Assembly: GCF_026586795.1 (NCBI RefSeq)
Contig: NZ_JAPFGY010000007.1
Location: 1-64,000 of the forward strand
DNA from: Erythrobacter sp. WG
Lineage (GTDB): Bacteria > Pseudomonadota > Alphaproteobacteria > Sphingomonadales > Sphingomonadaceae
DNA length: 64,000 nt
Direction of reading: 5' to 3'
The position numbers and the translations under genes are program-made. The notes under the pieces are model-generated. The model was not told where the DNA came from, ran no database searches, and worked only from the letters and a program-made list of their open reading frames with translations. Position 1 is the first letter of the stretch; each line of letters opens with the position of its first letter. Shown one piece after another: positions 50,456 to 60,232 of the stretch.

Positions 50456-53400
50456 TCATGGCTGAGGTTCGCTTTCTGGAGGTTGAACGGGCGTGACGCG
50501 CTTTTGCACCGGCGTCACGGTGACGGGCGGCCCCTCGCGGCGGGGCCCGCGGATGATCCGGCCGCCCTCGATACTGAGCAGCCCCCGGTCGAAGGGGTTG
50601 CCCCAGGCGGTGGGATCCGAATAGCCACGCGCGATGATCGCCAGCTGGGTGAAGGTCTGCGAGCGGACAATGATGCGGAACTGGATCGGCAGCTTCGCCA
50701 GCCGCCGGGTGATGAAATTGCGGCTCGCGCCGGCCCCCTGGCGCACCCCGTCGAAATTGAAGCTGGTGATGATCTCGCCCGCCAGTGCGCCATCGAGCGC
50801 GACGCTCATCTGCCGGTAGTCGAGCGAGCGCAGCGCCGAAAAGGCGTAATTGCCCATCGCGCCGAGGTTCTCGTAGCTGAGCTCGCCGAGATAGGAGACA
50901 TTGCCCCCGCCTTCGCGCGAGAGCAAGACCCCGCCCTCGATCCGTCCGTTGCCTGCCGCATCGAAGACGATCGGCACGCTGCCGTCGAAGATGCCGGTGG
51001 CGCTGATGTTGCCGAGCTCCATCTGCGCGACGAACTTGGCCGCATCGAGCCCTGTGATCTCGAAGACGTAGCGCCGTTCCTCCGCCGCGCCGAGCTCCAT
51101 TGTGAGCGGGCGCATCACCAGCGTGCCGCCCATAAAGGGGAAGCGCGCGTCCTCGAGCGTCAGGCGGGTCGCATCGGCGAGCTCGAACTGCACGCGCCCG
51201 CCCAGCGCCTCGATGCCGGGGTTGATCGCGGCGATGGTCAGCATCTGATCGGGCGCGGTGGTGAGGCTGAGGAGATCGGTGAAGGTGACCGCGCCGGCGA
51301 GGCCCCGGACCGGGCCGAAGGCGGCAGCGAAATCGAGGCCCTGCGTGGTGAAGGTGCCCCCGCTCGTCACCACGCCGTCACGCCAGTCGACCCGCCCGGT
51401 GCCGATGATCGTCCCCTTGGCAAGCGCGATCACGCCCTTGGCAAGCGGGGTGAGATCGTCGGGCTGCAACCCCTTGTCGAAGACGAGCGCAGGGACGGTC
51501 AGCCGCGCGTTGCCCGCCGCGGTCCCGAGATCGTGCTCGACCTCGACGGCAAGGACCTGCCGCCCGCTCGCCGGGTGATCGATGCGCGCGTCGGCGGCGA
51601 TACGGTTGCCTTCAAGGGTCAGGCGCCCTGCCCGCCCCGCCATCGGGACGAAGCGCGCCGGGCCGCCATCGGCAGGACGGTCGGAGAGCGTGAAGGCGGC
51701 ATCGGCGAGCGTGATCGCCCCGTCTGCATAGGCCCAGCGTCCGGCGATCGCATCGAGATCCAAGGGCACGGCGGCGAGCCTTGCCGTGCCGCCGGCGACC
51801 TCGCCGCCGGGTGTGCCCGAGAGGCTCCCGGTGAGGCTCGCGGCGGCAAGGCGGACTTCGCTGTCGCCGGTGCCGATCCGGGCGGCGAGATTGGCGATCG
51901 TGAAGGGCTGCGGATAGCGCAGCATGACGCTGCCGGCGGCAAGGGTCGCCGGGCTCTCGCCGAGCTTTCCGGCGAGGTTCAGCGCCCCGGTGCGAGCGGC
52001 AAGGCGCAGGCTGCCGCGCCAGGCGAGGATCGGGGCGCCGCCCTCGGGGCACAGGGTGATGCTCTGGCTGCCGAGCGCGAGGCCCGAGAGCTTGAGGCTG
52101 GCGAAGCGCAAAGGGGTGCAGCGCGTGCCCACGGCAAGACCGCTTGCCGGGGCGTAACGCCCCTCGATCGGCACGGTCAGGTCACTCACCGCCCCGCCCG
52201 GCAGCGGGCCGCTGGCCGTGACCAGCCCGGCGAAGGAGAGGCTTCCGTCCGTCGCGCTCTCGACCGCCAGGCGCGGCACGGCGAGGCGGCTGCTGCCTGC
52301 GGCGTAATCCGCCATCGCGAAGCGTGCCGTCCAGCCGCCGCCCTGCCTCTGTTCGATCCGCCCGTTGAGGCTGGGGAGCCCCTCCCCGCCGGCCAGCAGG
52401 TTGCCGCCAAGCCCGCTCACGCCCTTCGCGCCGATCCGCGCTCCGGCGCGCGAGAGGGCGAGGACGCGGGTGCCCGAGCGGGCGGCGAGGCTGGCCTCGG
52501 GGAGCGTCAGGGTCGCCTCCCCACCCTTGTGGCGCACCACCGCCTCGGTCCTCAGGGTGCCGCCGTCAAGCGCGCGGGCGAGGCCCATGCGGACCTTGCC
52601 GAGGAGCGGGGCGAGAAGCGTGCCCTCGAGCGAGCGCTGGGCCTCGGCAAGGCTTGCGGCAAGACCCGGTGCAGGCGTGAGGCCCGTGCCCTCGAGCTGC
52701 CCTTCCCACTGCCCGCTCGCCCCGTCCGCCGCGCCGCGCCAGCTGCCCTCGGCGGCAAGCCGGGCGAGGCGGCCCTGCGGGCTGGCGATCCCGGTCAGCG
52801 CGAGATCGTGGCCCACCGCGATGCGCCCCTGCGACCAGTCCACCCGCGCCGTCCCACCGAGCCCGGCGGCGGTGACGTCGGCCATCCCGGCGCCCCCGGC
52901 GTCCACCCTGAAATCGGCCCGCGCCGCCGCCAGATCGGGGGCGAGGCGCGCGCGGGTGCCGATATCCGCCCGCGCAAGCCGCGCGCCGCCGCAGGCAAGG
53001 CCCGCGAGCCGCAATGGGCCGTCGAGCGTGGGCGCGCCGCCCTTGGTGGTGAGCTCGCCATAGAGCGTCGCCCGCTCGGTGCGGCAACCGGCGGTGCCCA
53101 GCCCCGGCGCGCTCGCCGCGAGCGTTCCGGCAAAGCCGTCATCGAGCCGCCCGCTTCCCTCGAGGCTCACCCCGATCCGCCCGAAGTCGCTTGCGACGAG
53201 GGCGCGCGCGTCACTGAGGGTGACGGCGATGGCGGGGAGCGCCGCGGGCTCCTTGCTGCCGGTGAACACCAGCGGATCGAGCGCGCCGAGGCTGAACCGC
53301 CCGCCGCGCTGGGTGGCGAAGAGGCGCACGCCCTTGAGGCTGACGCGACGCACCGCCGGGCCGCTCCAGCCGAAGCCCATGTCGATCACCATGCGCCGGA

Positions 53401-53686
53401 CGGTGAGATCGGGCCGCGCCGGGTCGCCCACGACGAGGTTGTCGACCACCTGCCGATCGGGCGAGAGGCTGACGATGCGATAGGTCGCGGGCACGCCGCG
53501 CGCGGCGAGGTAATCGTCGATCACGTCGCGGGCGATTCGCTCGCGGCTCAGCCACGCGCCGCCGCCCGCCACCAGCACCGCTGCGGCAAGGCCGAGCCCG
53601 ATGCGGCGCGGCCAGCGCCGCCGCCGGGGCGCGTCCAGCCCGTCGCCGTCCGGCGCCTCCACTGTCTCAGCCTGTGCCACCGGCAT
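50456..53686 (-). CDS. YdbH family AsmA-like intermembrane lipid transport protein
   Basis: 1076 residues: one N-terminal membrane anchor (about residues 25-48), then a very long beta-rich region typical of AsmA-like/TamB-like bridge proteins, with a conserved C-terminal block (GGNVSYLGELSYENLGAMGNYAFSAL split over about 1000-1025) and a disordered Pro/Arg tail. In E. coli YdbH, TamB and YhdP are redundant phospholipid conduits between inner and outer membranes. The ATG at 53686 has AAGGG seven bases upstream. First of ydbH-ynbE-ydbL; longer than E. coli YdbH (about 880). Confidence 0.9.
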   Translation of the reverse strand: MPVAQAETVEAPDGDGLDAPRRRRWPRRIGLGLAAAVLVAGGGAWLSRERIARDVIDDYLAARGVPATYRIVSLSPDRQVVDNLVVGDPARPDLTVRRMVIDMGFGWSGPAVRRVSLKGVRLFATQRGGRFSLGALDPLVFTGSKEPAALPAIAVTLSDARALVASDFGRIGVSLEGSGRLDDGFAGTLAASAPGLGTAGCRTERATLYGELTTKGGAPTLDGPLRLAGLACGGARLARADIGTRARLAPDLAAARADFRVDAGGAGMADVTAAGLGGTARVDWSQGRIAVGHDLALTGIASPQGRLARLAAEGSWRGAADGASGQWEGQLEGTGLTPAPGLAASLAEAQRSLEGTLLAPLLGKVRMGLARALDGGTLRTEAVVRHKGGEATLTLPEASLAARSGTRVLALSRAGARIGAKGVSGLGGNLLAGGEGLPSLNGRIEQRQGGGWTARFAMADYAAGSSRLAVPRLAVESATDGSLSFAGLVTASGPLPGGAVSDLTVPIEGRYAPASGLAVGTRCTPLRFASLKLSGLALGSQSITLCPEGGAPILAWRGSLRLAARTGALNLAGKLGESPATLAAGSVMLRYPQPFTIANLAARIGTGDSEVRLAAASLTGSLSGTPGGEVAGGTARLAAVPLDLDAIAGRWAYADGAITLADAAFTLSDRPADGGPARFVPMAGRAGRLTLEGNRIAADARIDHPASGRQVLAVEVEHDLGTAAGNARLTVPALVFDKGLQPDDLTPLAKGVIALAKGTIIGTGRVDWRDGVVTSGGTFTTQGLDFAAAFGPVRGLAGAVTFTDLLSLTTAPDQMLTIAAINPGIEALGGRVQFELADATRLTLEDARFPFMGGTLVMRPLTMELGAAEERRYVFEITGLDAAKFVAQMELGNISATGIFDGSVPIVFDAAGNGRIEGGVLLSREGGGNVSYLGELSYENLGAMGNYAFSALRSLDYRQMSVALDGALAGEIITSFNFDGVRQGAGASRNFITRRLAKLPIQFRIIVRSQTFTQLAIIARGYSDPTAWGNPFDRGLLSIEGGRIIRGPRREGPPVTVTPVQKRVTPVQPPESEPQP

Positions 53687-53761
53687 CCTCCGACCCTTGC
53701 GCGCATCGCCGCGCAAAGGCAATGAGGGACAAGGAAAACGGCACTTTTCCGGAGGGGCACC

Positions 53762-54496
53762 TTGCCGGAAGCTGAAGAGGAATTCGATTTTTCGGATGGG
53801 GCGGTGCCCGATTTCGAGCCCGGGAAGGCCGCGGGCGACGGGCACCGCGCGCGCCTGCGGGCGCGGCTGCTGACCGGCGGGGCGGAGGCGCTCGCCGATT
53901 ACGAGGTGCTCGAATACCTGCTCTTCGCCGCGATACCGCGCGGCAACACCAAGCCGATCGCCAAGGCGCTGCTCGCGCAATACGGGAGCCTTGCGGGCGT
54001 GCTCAACGCCGACCCGAAGGCCTTGCAGCGGGTCAAGGGCGTGGGCGAAAACTCGGCCGCGGCCTTGAAGGCCGTCGCCACCGCCGCCCGGCGCATGGCG
54101 AGAGCTGAGATCATGGGCAAACCCGTGCTCGGTTCCTGGCAGGCGCTGATCGACTACCTCACCACCGACATGGCGCACCTCAATTTCGAGCGCGTCCGGG
54201 TGCTCTACCTCGATACCAAGAACCGCCTGATCGAGGACCACCATGTGGGCGACGGCAGCATCGACGAGGCGGCGATCCACCCGCGCGAGGTGATCCGCCG
54301 GGCGATGGACGTTGGCGCCAGCGCCATGATCCTCGTCCACAATCACCCCTCCGGCTCGCCCGAACCCAGCCGCGCCGACATCCAGATCACCCAGCGCATC
54401 GCCGAGGCCGGGCGGCACATGGGCGTGACCGTCCACGACCACGTCATCATCGGCCGCGAGGGCCACACCAGTCTGAGGGCCCGGGGCCTGATCTGA
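53762..54496 (+). CDS. radC: RadC/JAMM-domain protein
   Basis: 244 residues: helix-hairpin-helix-like N-terminal half (GVLNADPKALQRVKGVGENSAA) and C-terminal JAMM metalloprotease-like domain with HNHPSGSPEPSRAD. Despite the RadC name, a direct repair role is not established. The start is TTG at 53762, preceded by GGAGGGG; divergent from ydbH. Its stop overlaps the following acyltransferase start (TGATG). Confidence 0.92.
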   Translation: MPEAEEEFDFSDGAVPDFEPGKAAGDGHRARLRARLLTGGAEALADYEVLEYLLFAAIPRGNTKPIAKALLAQYGSLAGVLNADPKALQRVKGVGENSAAALKAVATAARRMARAEIMGKPVLGSWQALIDYLTTDMAHLNFERVRVLYLDTKNRLIEDHHVGDGSIDEAAIHPREVIRRAMDVGASAMILVHNHPSGSPEPSRADIQITQRIAEAGRHMGVTVHDHVIIGREGHTSLRARGLI

Positions 54497-56382
54497 TGGA
54501 CCAGCCCGCCGGACACCCGAGCGGCGCGAGCTACCGCGCCGAGATCGACGGCCTGCGCGCGCTCGCGGTCGGCGGGGTCGTCGCGCACCATACGGGCCTC
54601 GGCATCGTGCCGGGCGGCTTCACCGGGGTCGACGTGTTCTTCGTCATCTCGGGCTATCTCATCACCGGGATCATCGCCGCCGAGATGGCCGCCGGCCGCT
54701 TCAGCCAGTGGCGCTTCCTCGAACGGCGCATCCGCCGCATCGTGCCGGCGCTGGCGCTGATGCTGTGGGTGACGGCCGGCGCCGCCTGGGCGATCCTCAC
54801 CCCGGAAGATTTCCGCCCCTTCGCCCAGAGCCTCACCGCCTCGGCGCTGTTCGCCTCCAACCTGCTGTTCGCGCGCGAGACGGGCTACTTCGATTCGGAA
54901 GAAGGAATGCAGGTGCTGCTCCACACCTGGACGCTGGGGGTGGAGGAGCAGTTCTACCTCGTCTTCCCGCTGGTGCTGATCGCCTGCCTCAGGTGGCGGC
55001 GACAGGCGATGCTGCCGGTGGTGGCGGGGCTCGGGCTCGCCAGCTTCGGCCTCGCGCTGTGGATGGCGCAAAGCTGGCCGCAGGGCGCCTTCTACCTGCT
55101 GCCGGCGCGGCTTTGGGAGTTCGCGATCGGCGCGGCCTGCGCCCTTCTGCCCCGCCGCCCCGCCCCGCGCGGCGCGCCCGGCCTTGCGGGCATCGCGCTG
55201 ATCGCGGCGGGCTACGCCCTGATCCGGCCCGAGACCCCCGCGCCGGGCGCAATGTTCCTGCTGCCCACACTCGGCACCGCGCTGGTGATTCTCTTCGCCG
55301 CGCCCGCCAACGCCGCCGGGCGGTTGCTCGCATGGCGCCCCTTCGTGTGGCTCGGCCTCGTCAGCTTCGGCACCTACCTGTGGCACCAGCCGCTGCTGGT
55401 GCTCGGGCATTACGTCTGGTTCGGCCCGCTGCCCATTTTGGCGACGCTCGCGCTGGTGGCCGGATCGGTGGGCCTCGGGGCCCTGTCCTATCACCTTATC
55501 GAACAGCCAGTGCGGCGCAAGGCGCTGCTGGGATCGCGAAGGATGCTGCTGGCGGTCGGCGGCCTTGCGCTTGCCCTTCCGGCGGCGGCGGGCGTCGCGG
55601 GCCATCTGCGCGCATGGCTCCCGGTGTCGGCCGCCGAGATCGGGCCGCTCGGCGCCTTGCGCTGGGACGTCCCCGCGCCCGAATATGTCCCGCCGTCCGG
55701 CCCGGTCCCCTATGTGCTGTTCGGCGACAGCCATGCCGAACATTATCGCGAGGCGCTCGCCGAGCGCTTCGGCGAGGGCGCGCTGCTCAGCCAGCCGTCC
55801 TGCCTGGCCGCGCCGGGGGTCTCGAACGCCAGGGAAGAGATCGACGCCGCGCGCTGCCGGGCGATGCCGGAGCGCCTTGTCGGATTGGTGAAGCAGCGCG
55901 CAATCCGCACCGTGATTTGGAGCCAGCTGTGGGCGCGCCAGATCTACGCCACGGGCGCCCGCGAACCGCTCCCCGCAGCAGAAGGCGTCCATCGGCTGAC
56001 CGCAGGTATGCAGCGCATCGCCGACAGCCTGCCAGAGGGCACGCGGATCATCCTCATCGGGAACGTGCCCGCCGCCTGGCCTGCCGGGCCGCAGGTCACC
56101 GGCGGCTGGCCGCGCTGCCGGGCCTACTGGAACGCCGACTGCCCCACTGCCTTCGGGGCCGACAAGGCGCAGGGCCTTGCGATCAACGCGGCGCTGCGCG
56201 CGCTCGCCGCCCGCGATCCGCGCTTCACCTATGTCGATCCTGCCGCGCCCCTGTGCCGCGCCGGGCGGTGCCTCGTCATCCAGGACGGCATCCTCAACTA
56301 CTGGGACCCGCATCACCTGACGCTGGCGGGCGCGCGGCGGGTGGTGGCGACCATGCCTCCCCTTGCGCCGACCTTGCCTTGA
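54496..56382 (+). CDS. OafA/YrhL-type acyltransferase with C-terminal SGNH domain
   Basis: 628 residues. The N-terminal about 340 residues are an acyltransferase-3 membrane domain with about ten helices (IDGLRALAVGGVVAHH containing the catalytic-type His, GVDVFFVISGYLITG, EEQFYLVFPL). The C-terminal part is a periplasmic SGNH hydrolase-like domain with FGDSHAEHY and a closing DPHHLTLAGAR. Such fusions O-acetylate lipopolysaccharide or other surface glycans; the acceptor is unknown. Coupled to radC by a one-base overlap. Confidence 0.93.
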   Translation: MDQPAGHPSGASYRAEIDGLRALAVGGVVAHHTGLGIVPGGFTGVDVFFVISGYLITGIIAAEMAAGRFSQWRFLERRIRRIVPALALMLWVTAGAAWAILTPEDFRPFAQSLTASALFASNLLFARETGYFDSEEGMQVLLHTWTLGVEEQFYLVFPLVLIACLRWRRQAMLPVVAGLGLASFGLALWMAQSWPQGAFYLLPARLWEFAIGAACALLPRRPAPRGAPGLAGIALIAAGYALIRPETPAPGAMFLLPTLGTALVILFAAPANAAGRLLAWRPFVWLGLVSFGTYLWHQPLLVLGHYVWFGPLPILATLALVAGSVGLGALSYHLIEQPVRRKALLGSRRMLLAVGGLALALPAAAGVAGHLRAWLPVSAAEIGPLGALRWDVPAPEYVPPSGPVPYVLFGDSHAEHYREALAERFGEGALLSQPSCLAAPGVSNAREEIDAARCRAMPERLVGLVKQRAIRTVIWSQLWARQIYATGAREPLPAAEGVHRLTAGMQRIADSLPEGTRIILIGNVPAAWPAGPQVTGGWPRCRAYWNADCPTAFGADKAQGLAINAALRALAARDPRFTYVDPAAPLCRAGRCLVIQDGILNYWDPHHLTLAGARRVVATMPPLAPTLP

Positions 56383-56432
56383 CGCCCCCCCTTGCCTAGG
56401 CGCTCGGCCAAACAGCCGAACCGGAGTCGAAC

Positions 56433-57743
56433 ATGGTCCCCCGCTACGCCCGCCCCGCCATGACCGCCCTGTGGGAGCCGGAAGCGAAGTATCGCATCTG
56501 GTTCGAGATCGAGGCGCACGCGACCCAGAAGCTCGCCGATCTCGGCGTGGTGCCGCAGAGCGCGGCCAAGGCGCTGTGGGACTGGTGGGCGACGAACCCC
56601 GCCATCGACGTCGAAGCGATCGACGCCATCGAGGCGGTGACCAAGCACGACGTGATCGCCTTCCTCGACTGGGTCGCGCGAGCGGTGGGCGAGGAAGCGC
56701 GCTTCATGCACCAGGGGATGACCAGCTCTGACGTGCTCGACACGACGCTGTCGGTGCAGCTTGCCCGGGCGAGCGACATCCTGCTCGCCGACCTCGACGC
56801 GCTGCTCGCCGCGATCCGCACCCGCGCCGAGGAGCACAAGTTCACCCCCACCATCGGCCGCAGCCACGGCATCCATGCCGAGCCCGTGACCTTCGGCCTG
56901 AAGCTCGCGCAGGCCTATGCCGAGTTCGCCCGCTGCCGCACCCGGCTGGTCGCAGCCCGCGCCGAGATCGCGACCTGCGCCATCTCGGGCGCGGTGGGCA
57001 CCTTCGCCAATGTCGATCCGGCGGTGGAAGAATATGTGGCGGAGCAGCTCGGCCTCGCCATCGAGCCGGTCTCCACCCAGGTCATCCCGCGCGACCGCCA
57101 CGCGATGTTCTTCGCAACGCTGGGCGTGATCGCGAGTTCGATCGAGCGGCTCGCCACCGAGATCCGCCACTTGCAGCGCACCGAGGTGCTCGAGGCCGAG
57201 GAGTATTTCTCCCCCGGCCAGAAGGGCTCCTCCGCCATGCCGCACAAGCGCAATCCGGTGCTCACCGAGAACTTGACCGGCCTTGCACGCGTGGTGCGCT
57301 CTGCCGTCACACCGGCGCTCGAGAACGTGGCGCTGTGGCACGAGCGGGACATCTCGCACTCCTCGGTGGAGCGCTACATCGGGCCGGACGCGACGATCAC
57401 CCTCGACTTCGCCCTCGCGCGGCTGACGGGCGTGGTCGAGAAGCTCGTCGTCTATCCGGAACGCATGGCCAAGAACATGAACCGCATGGGCGGCCTCATC
57501 CACTCGCAGCGCGTGCTGCTCGCGCTGACGCAGGCGGGCCTGACCCGCGACGAAAGCTACCGCCTCGTCCAGAGGAACGCGATGAAGGTGTGGGAAGCGG
57601 ACGGCGCGCTGTCGCTGCTCGACCTGCTCAAGACCGACGTGGACGTGACTGCGCGGCTTTCGGCCGAACAGCTCGAGAGCCTGTTCGACTTGGGCTACCA
57701 TTTCAAGCACGTCGACACGATCTTCGCCCGCGTCTTCGCGTGA
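56433..57743 (+). CDS. purB: Adenylosuccinate lyase
   Basis: 436 residues; acts twice in purine synthesis (SAICAR to AICAR, adenylosuccinate to AMP). The signature GSSAMPHKRNP, the TSSDVLDT block and GRSHGIHAEP are present. It is followed by a LapA-like gene after 76 bases. Confidence 0.96.
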   Translation: MVPRYARPAMTALWEPEAKYRIWFEIEAHATQKLADLGVVPQSAAKALWDWWATNPAIDVEAIDAIEAVTKHDVIAFLDWVARAVGEEARFMHQGMTSSDVLDTTLSVQLARASDILLADLDALLAAIRTRAEEHKFTPTIGRSHGIHAEPVTFGLKLAQAYAEFARCRTRLVAARAEIATCAISGAVGTFANVDPAVEEYVAEQLGLAIEPVSTQVIPRDRHAMFFATLGVIASSIERLATEIRHLQRTEVLEAEEYFSPGQKGSSAMPHKRNPVLTENLTGLARVVRSAVTPALENVALWHERDISHSSVERYIGPDATITLDFALARLTGVVEKLVVYPERMAKNMNRMGGLIHSQRVLLALTQAGLTRDESYRLVQRNAMKVWEADGALSLLDLLKTDVDVTARLSAEQLESLFDLGYHFKHVDTIFARVFA

Positions 57744-57819
57744 GGCGCGCGGTGCTGGACTCAATCGGGAAATCGCCTAGGCTCGCCCCCGGTCGCAGCC
57801 ACCGGGAGAGAACGCCCAA

Positions 57820-58254
57820 GTGACAATCCTTCGCACGATCCTGTGGGTTCTGGTCGCGCTCGGCTTCGTGATCTTCGCCGCCTACAACTGGCAGCCGGTC
57901 GAGCTGCGCCTGTGGCAGAACCTGGTGCTCGAGACCAAGGTGCCGATGCTGGCGCTGCTGGCCTTTGCCGCCGGGTTCCTGCCGATGTGGCTGTTCCACC
58001 GCTCCGTGATGTGGGGGACGAACCGGCGGATCCGCACGCTCGAGACCTCGCTTCGGAACACCGCGACCGCGCATCGGGCCGACAGCGCGGGCACCGGCGC
58101 GGTGCCGGTGCTGGCGGCGGACAGCCCTGTGGACAAGTCCGGCAAAGCCGCGGGAGAACCGCGCGAGCCCTTCGATGCGGGCGACCATGACGGCCCGGAC
58201 TCAGGCGGCGGTGACGGCGGCGGCGGCGATGGCGGCGGCGGAGGTGGCGACTGA
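57820..58254 (+). CDS. LapA-like (DUF1049) membrane protein
   Basis: 144 residues with two membrane helices (ILWVLVALGFVIFAAYNW and PMLALLAFAAGFLPMWLF), the DUF1049/LapA pattern, and a long low-complexity Gly/Asp tail replacing the usual coiled-coil partner domain. In E. coli LapA is linked to LPS assembly. Start GTG at 57820; its stop overlaps the pyrF start. Confidence 0.8.
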   Translation: MTILRTILWVLVALGFVIFAAYNWQPVELRLWQNLVLETKVPMLALLAFAAGFLPMWLFHRSVMWGTNRRIRTLETSLRNTATAHRADSAGTGAVPVLAADSPVDKSGKAAGEPREPFDAGDHDGPDSGGGDGGGGDGGGGGGD

Positions 58255-58940
58255 TGAGCAATCCGGTCTATCTCGCCCTCGACATCCCCCAGCTCGAACC
58301 GGCCAAGGCGCTGGTGGAGAAGGTCCGCGCGCATATCGGCGGGGTCAAGCTCGGGCTCGAGTTCTTCTGCGCCCACGGCGCGCACGGGGTTCACGAGATC
58401 GCCCACCTCGGCCTGCCGATCTTCCTCGACCTCAAGTTCCACGACATCCCCAACACCGTCGCCGCCGCAATGCAGGCGATCCACGTCTACGAGCCCGCGA
58501 TCGTCACGGTCCACGCCGGCGGCGGGCGGGCGATGATGGAGGACGCCAAGGCGGCGGCGGCCAACGGCACGAAGGTCGTCGCCGTGACCATGCTCACCAG
58601 CCTCGATGCCGCCGACCTCACCGCAACCGGCGTCTACGGCAGCGCCGAGACGCAGGTGATGCGCCTCGCCGAACTTGCCCATGCCGCGGGGCTCGACGGG
58701 ATCGTCTGCTCGGGGCAGGAGGTCGGCATGGTGAGGAAAGCGTGGCGCGACGGCTTCTTCGTCGTCCCCGGCCTCAGGCCGAGCGGAGCGCGGAACGGCG
58801 GCGGCACCGGCGACCAGAAGCGCGTCGTCACCCCCCGCCAGGCGCGCGACAATGGCGCGAGCGTGCTCGTCATCGGCCGCCCGATCAGCCGCGCCGAGGA
58901 CCCGGTCGCCGCGGCCCGCGCGATTGAGGCGACGCTCTAG
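58254..58940 (+). CDS. pyrF: Orotidine 5'-phosphate decarboxylase
   Basis: 228 residues; last step of UMP synthesis. Active-site FLDLKFHDIPNTVA with the DxKxxD motif, and VVPGLRPSGARNGG with the phosphate-binding loop. Overlaps the preceding gene by one base; part of the pyrF-trp series. Confidence 0.95.
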   Translation: MSNPVYLALDIPQLEPAKALVEKVRAHIGGVKLGLEFFCAHGAHGVHEIAHLGLPIFLDLKFHDIPNTVAAAMQAIHVYEPAIVTVHAGGGRAMMEDAKAAAANGTKVVAVTMLTSLDAADLTATGVYGSAETQVMRLAELAHAAGLDGIVCSGQEVGMVRKAWRDGFFVVPGLRPSGARNGGGTGDQKRVVTPRQARDNGASVLVIGRPISRAEDPVAAARAIEATL

Positions 58941-58950
58941 GCATACACGC

Positions 58951-59484
58951 GTGGCCGACACCATTGCCATCACCCCCGCCACCGCCGCGGATGCGCCCGC
59001 GCTCAAGGCACTGCTCGAGAGCGCCTATCGCGGGGATTCGGCGCGCCAGGGTTGGAACCACGAGGCCGACATCCTCGACGACGAGCGGATCGGACTTGAC
59101 GAGCTGGAGACGCTGCTCGCTGACCCGGCGGTGACGATCCTCGCCGCGCGGGACGCAGGCGCGCTGATCGGCTGCGTCGCGGTGACGCGCAAGGATGCCC
59201 GGCTCGGCTATCTCGGGATGCTGTGCGTTGCGCCCACGCTCCAGTCGGGCGGGCTTGGCCGCACGCTGCTCGACGCTGCCGAGGATCATGGCCGTGCGAT
59301 CGGCCTTGCCCGGATGGAGATGACGGTGATCGACAGCCGGGAGAGCCTCATCGCCTGGTATGTCCGGCGCGGCTACGCCCTAACCGGCGAGACCCGCCCG
59401 TTCCACGAACTGCGCCCGGCCGATGCCGATGCGGGTCCGCAGATCACCTTCGTGGTGCTGGAAAAGCGGCTGAACGAGGCCTAG
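58951..59484 (+). CDS. GNAT family N-acetyltransferase
   Basis: 177 residues with the GNAT acetyl-CoA loop region ([21 protein letters not shown], where the usual Q/RxxGxG/A is QSGGLG) and a C-terminal [11 protein letters not shown]. Start is GTG at 58951. Substrate unknown. Embedded between pyrF and trpF. Confidence 0.85.
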   Translation: MADTIAITPATAADAPALKALLESAYRGDSARQGWNHEADILDDERIGLDELETLLADPAVTILAARDAGALIGCVAVTRKDARLGYLGMLCVAPTLQSGGLGRTLLDAAEDHGRAIGLARMEMTVIDSRESLIAWYVRRGYALTGETRPFHELRPADADAGPQITFVVLEKRLNEA

Positions 59485-59495
59485 CTGGCCGGAGC

Positions 59496-60137
59496 ATGAC
59501 TTACGCCCTCGTCAAGATCTGCGGCATTTCCTCGCCGGCGACGCTCGCCGCCTGCATCGCCGCGCGCGCCGAGTGGGTGGGCTTCAACTTCTTTCCCCCC
59601 TCGCCCCGCTTCCTGACGAGCGCCGCCGCCGCCGGTTTGGCGGGGCGAGCACAAGGCGCGATCCGCAAGGCGGGGGTGTTCGTCGATGCGGAGGACGCCT
59701 TCCTTGCCGAGGCGGTGCACGCCGGGCGGCTCGACGCGATCCAGCTCCACGGCCACGAGAGCCCGGAGCGGGTCGCGCAAGTGCGCCAGCGCTTCGGCCT
59801 GCCGGTGTGGAAGGTGCTCTCGGTCTCGGGTCCGGACGACATCGCGCACGCCGCCGCCTATGCAGGCGCCGCCGATTTCCTCCTGTTCGACGCCAAGACG
59901 CCCAAGGGCCAACTCCCCGGCGGCATGGGCCTCGCCTTCGACTGGAGCCTGCTTTCCGCCTATCGCGGGCCGCTCGCCTGGGGCCTTGCCGGTGGGCTCA
60001 CGCCTGCCAATGTCGCCGAGGCGATCCGCCTGACGGGCGCGGGCCTTGTCGACACCTCCTCCGGTGTCGAGAGCGCCCCCGGCCTCAAGGACGTGGACAA
60101 GATCGCCGCCTTCTGCAAAGCGGCACGCCACGCATAA
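59496..60137 (+). CDS. trpF: Phosphoribosylanthranilate isomerase
   Basis: 213-residue TIM barrel of the tryptophan pathway: [41 protein letters not shown] and [14 protein letters not shown] are all canonical. Followed by a 95-base gap holding a palindromic repeat, then trpB. Confidence 0.95.
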   Translation: MTYALVKICGISSPATLAACIAARAEWVGFNFFPPSPRFLTSAAAAGLAGRAQGAIRKAGVFVDAEDAFLAEAVHAGRLDAIQLHGHESPERVAQVRQRFGLPVWKVLSVSGPDDIAHAAAYAGAADFLLFDAKTPKGQLPGGMGLAFDWSLLSAYRGPLAWGLAGGLTPANVAEAIRLTGAGLVDTSSGVESAPGLKDVDKIAAFCKAARHA

Positions 60138-60143
60138 CCCCTC

Positions 60144-60219
60144 CCGTTCGCCTCAAGCGAAGTCGAGAGGCCACCCCTGCGGCGCAGAAAAGTGTCTCGA
60201 CTGCGCTCGACACGAACGG
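60144..60219. repeat. Palindromic repeat, family A (copy 2)
   Basis: 76-bp inverted repeat from CCGTTCGCCTCAAGCGAAGT to TCGACACGAACGG, filling the trpF-trpB gap. It matches the element inside trmD (34108-34185) in length, arm sequence and centre position; one reading frame gives VSTALDTNG, against VSTSLDTNG in TrmD. Confidence 0.85.
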
Positions 60220-60232
60220 CATTGATGGTCCC

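Noticed and set aside
50483..53725. Very long open frame on the + strand (1080 codons) opposite ydbH
   Set aside because: It is arginine/glycine/alanine-rich without any domain, and long antisense frames are expected opposite GC-rich genes; ydbH on the other strand has clear family features and neighbours.
54343..56316. 657-codon minus-strand frame opposite the acyltransferase
   Set aside because: Composition typical of an antisense shadow; the + strand has the acyltransferase-3 and SGNH motifs.
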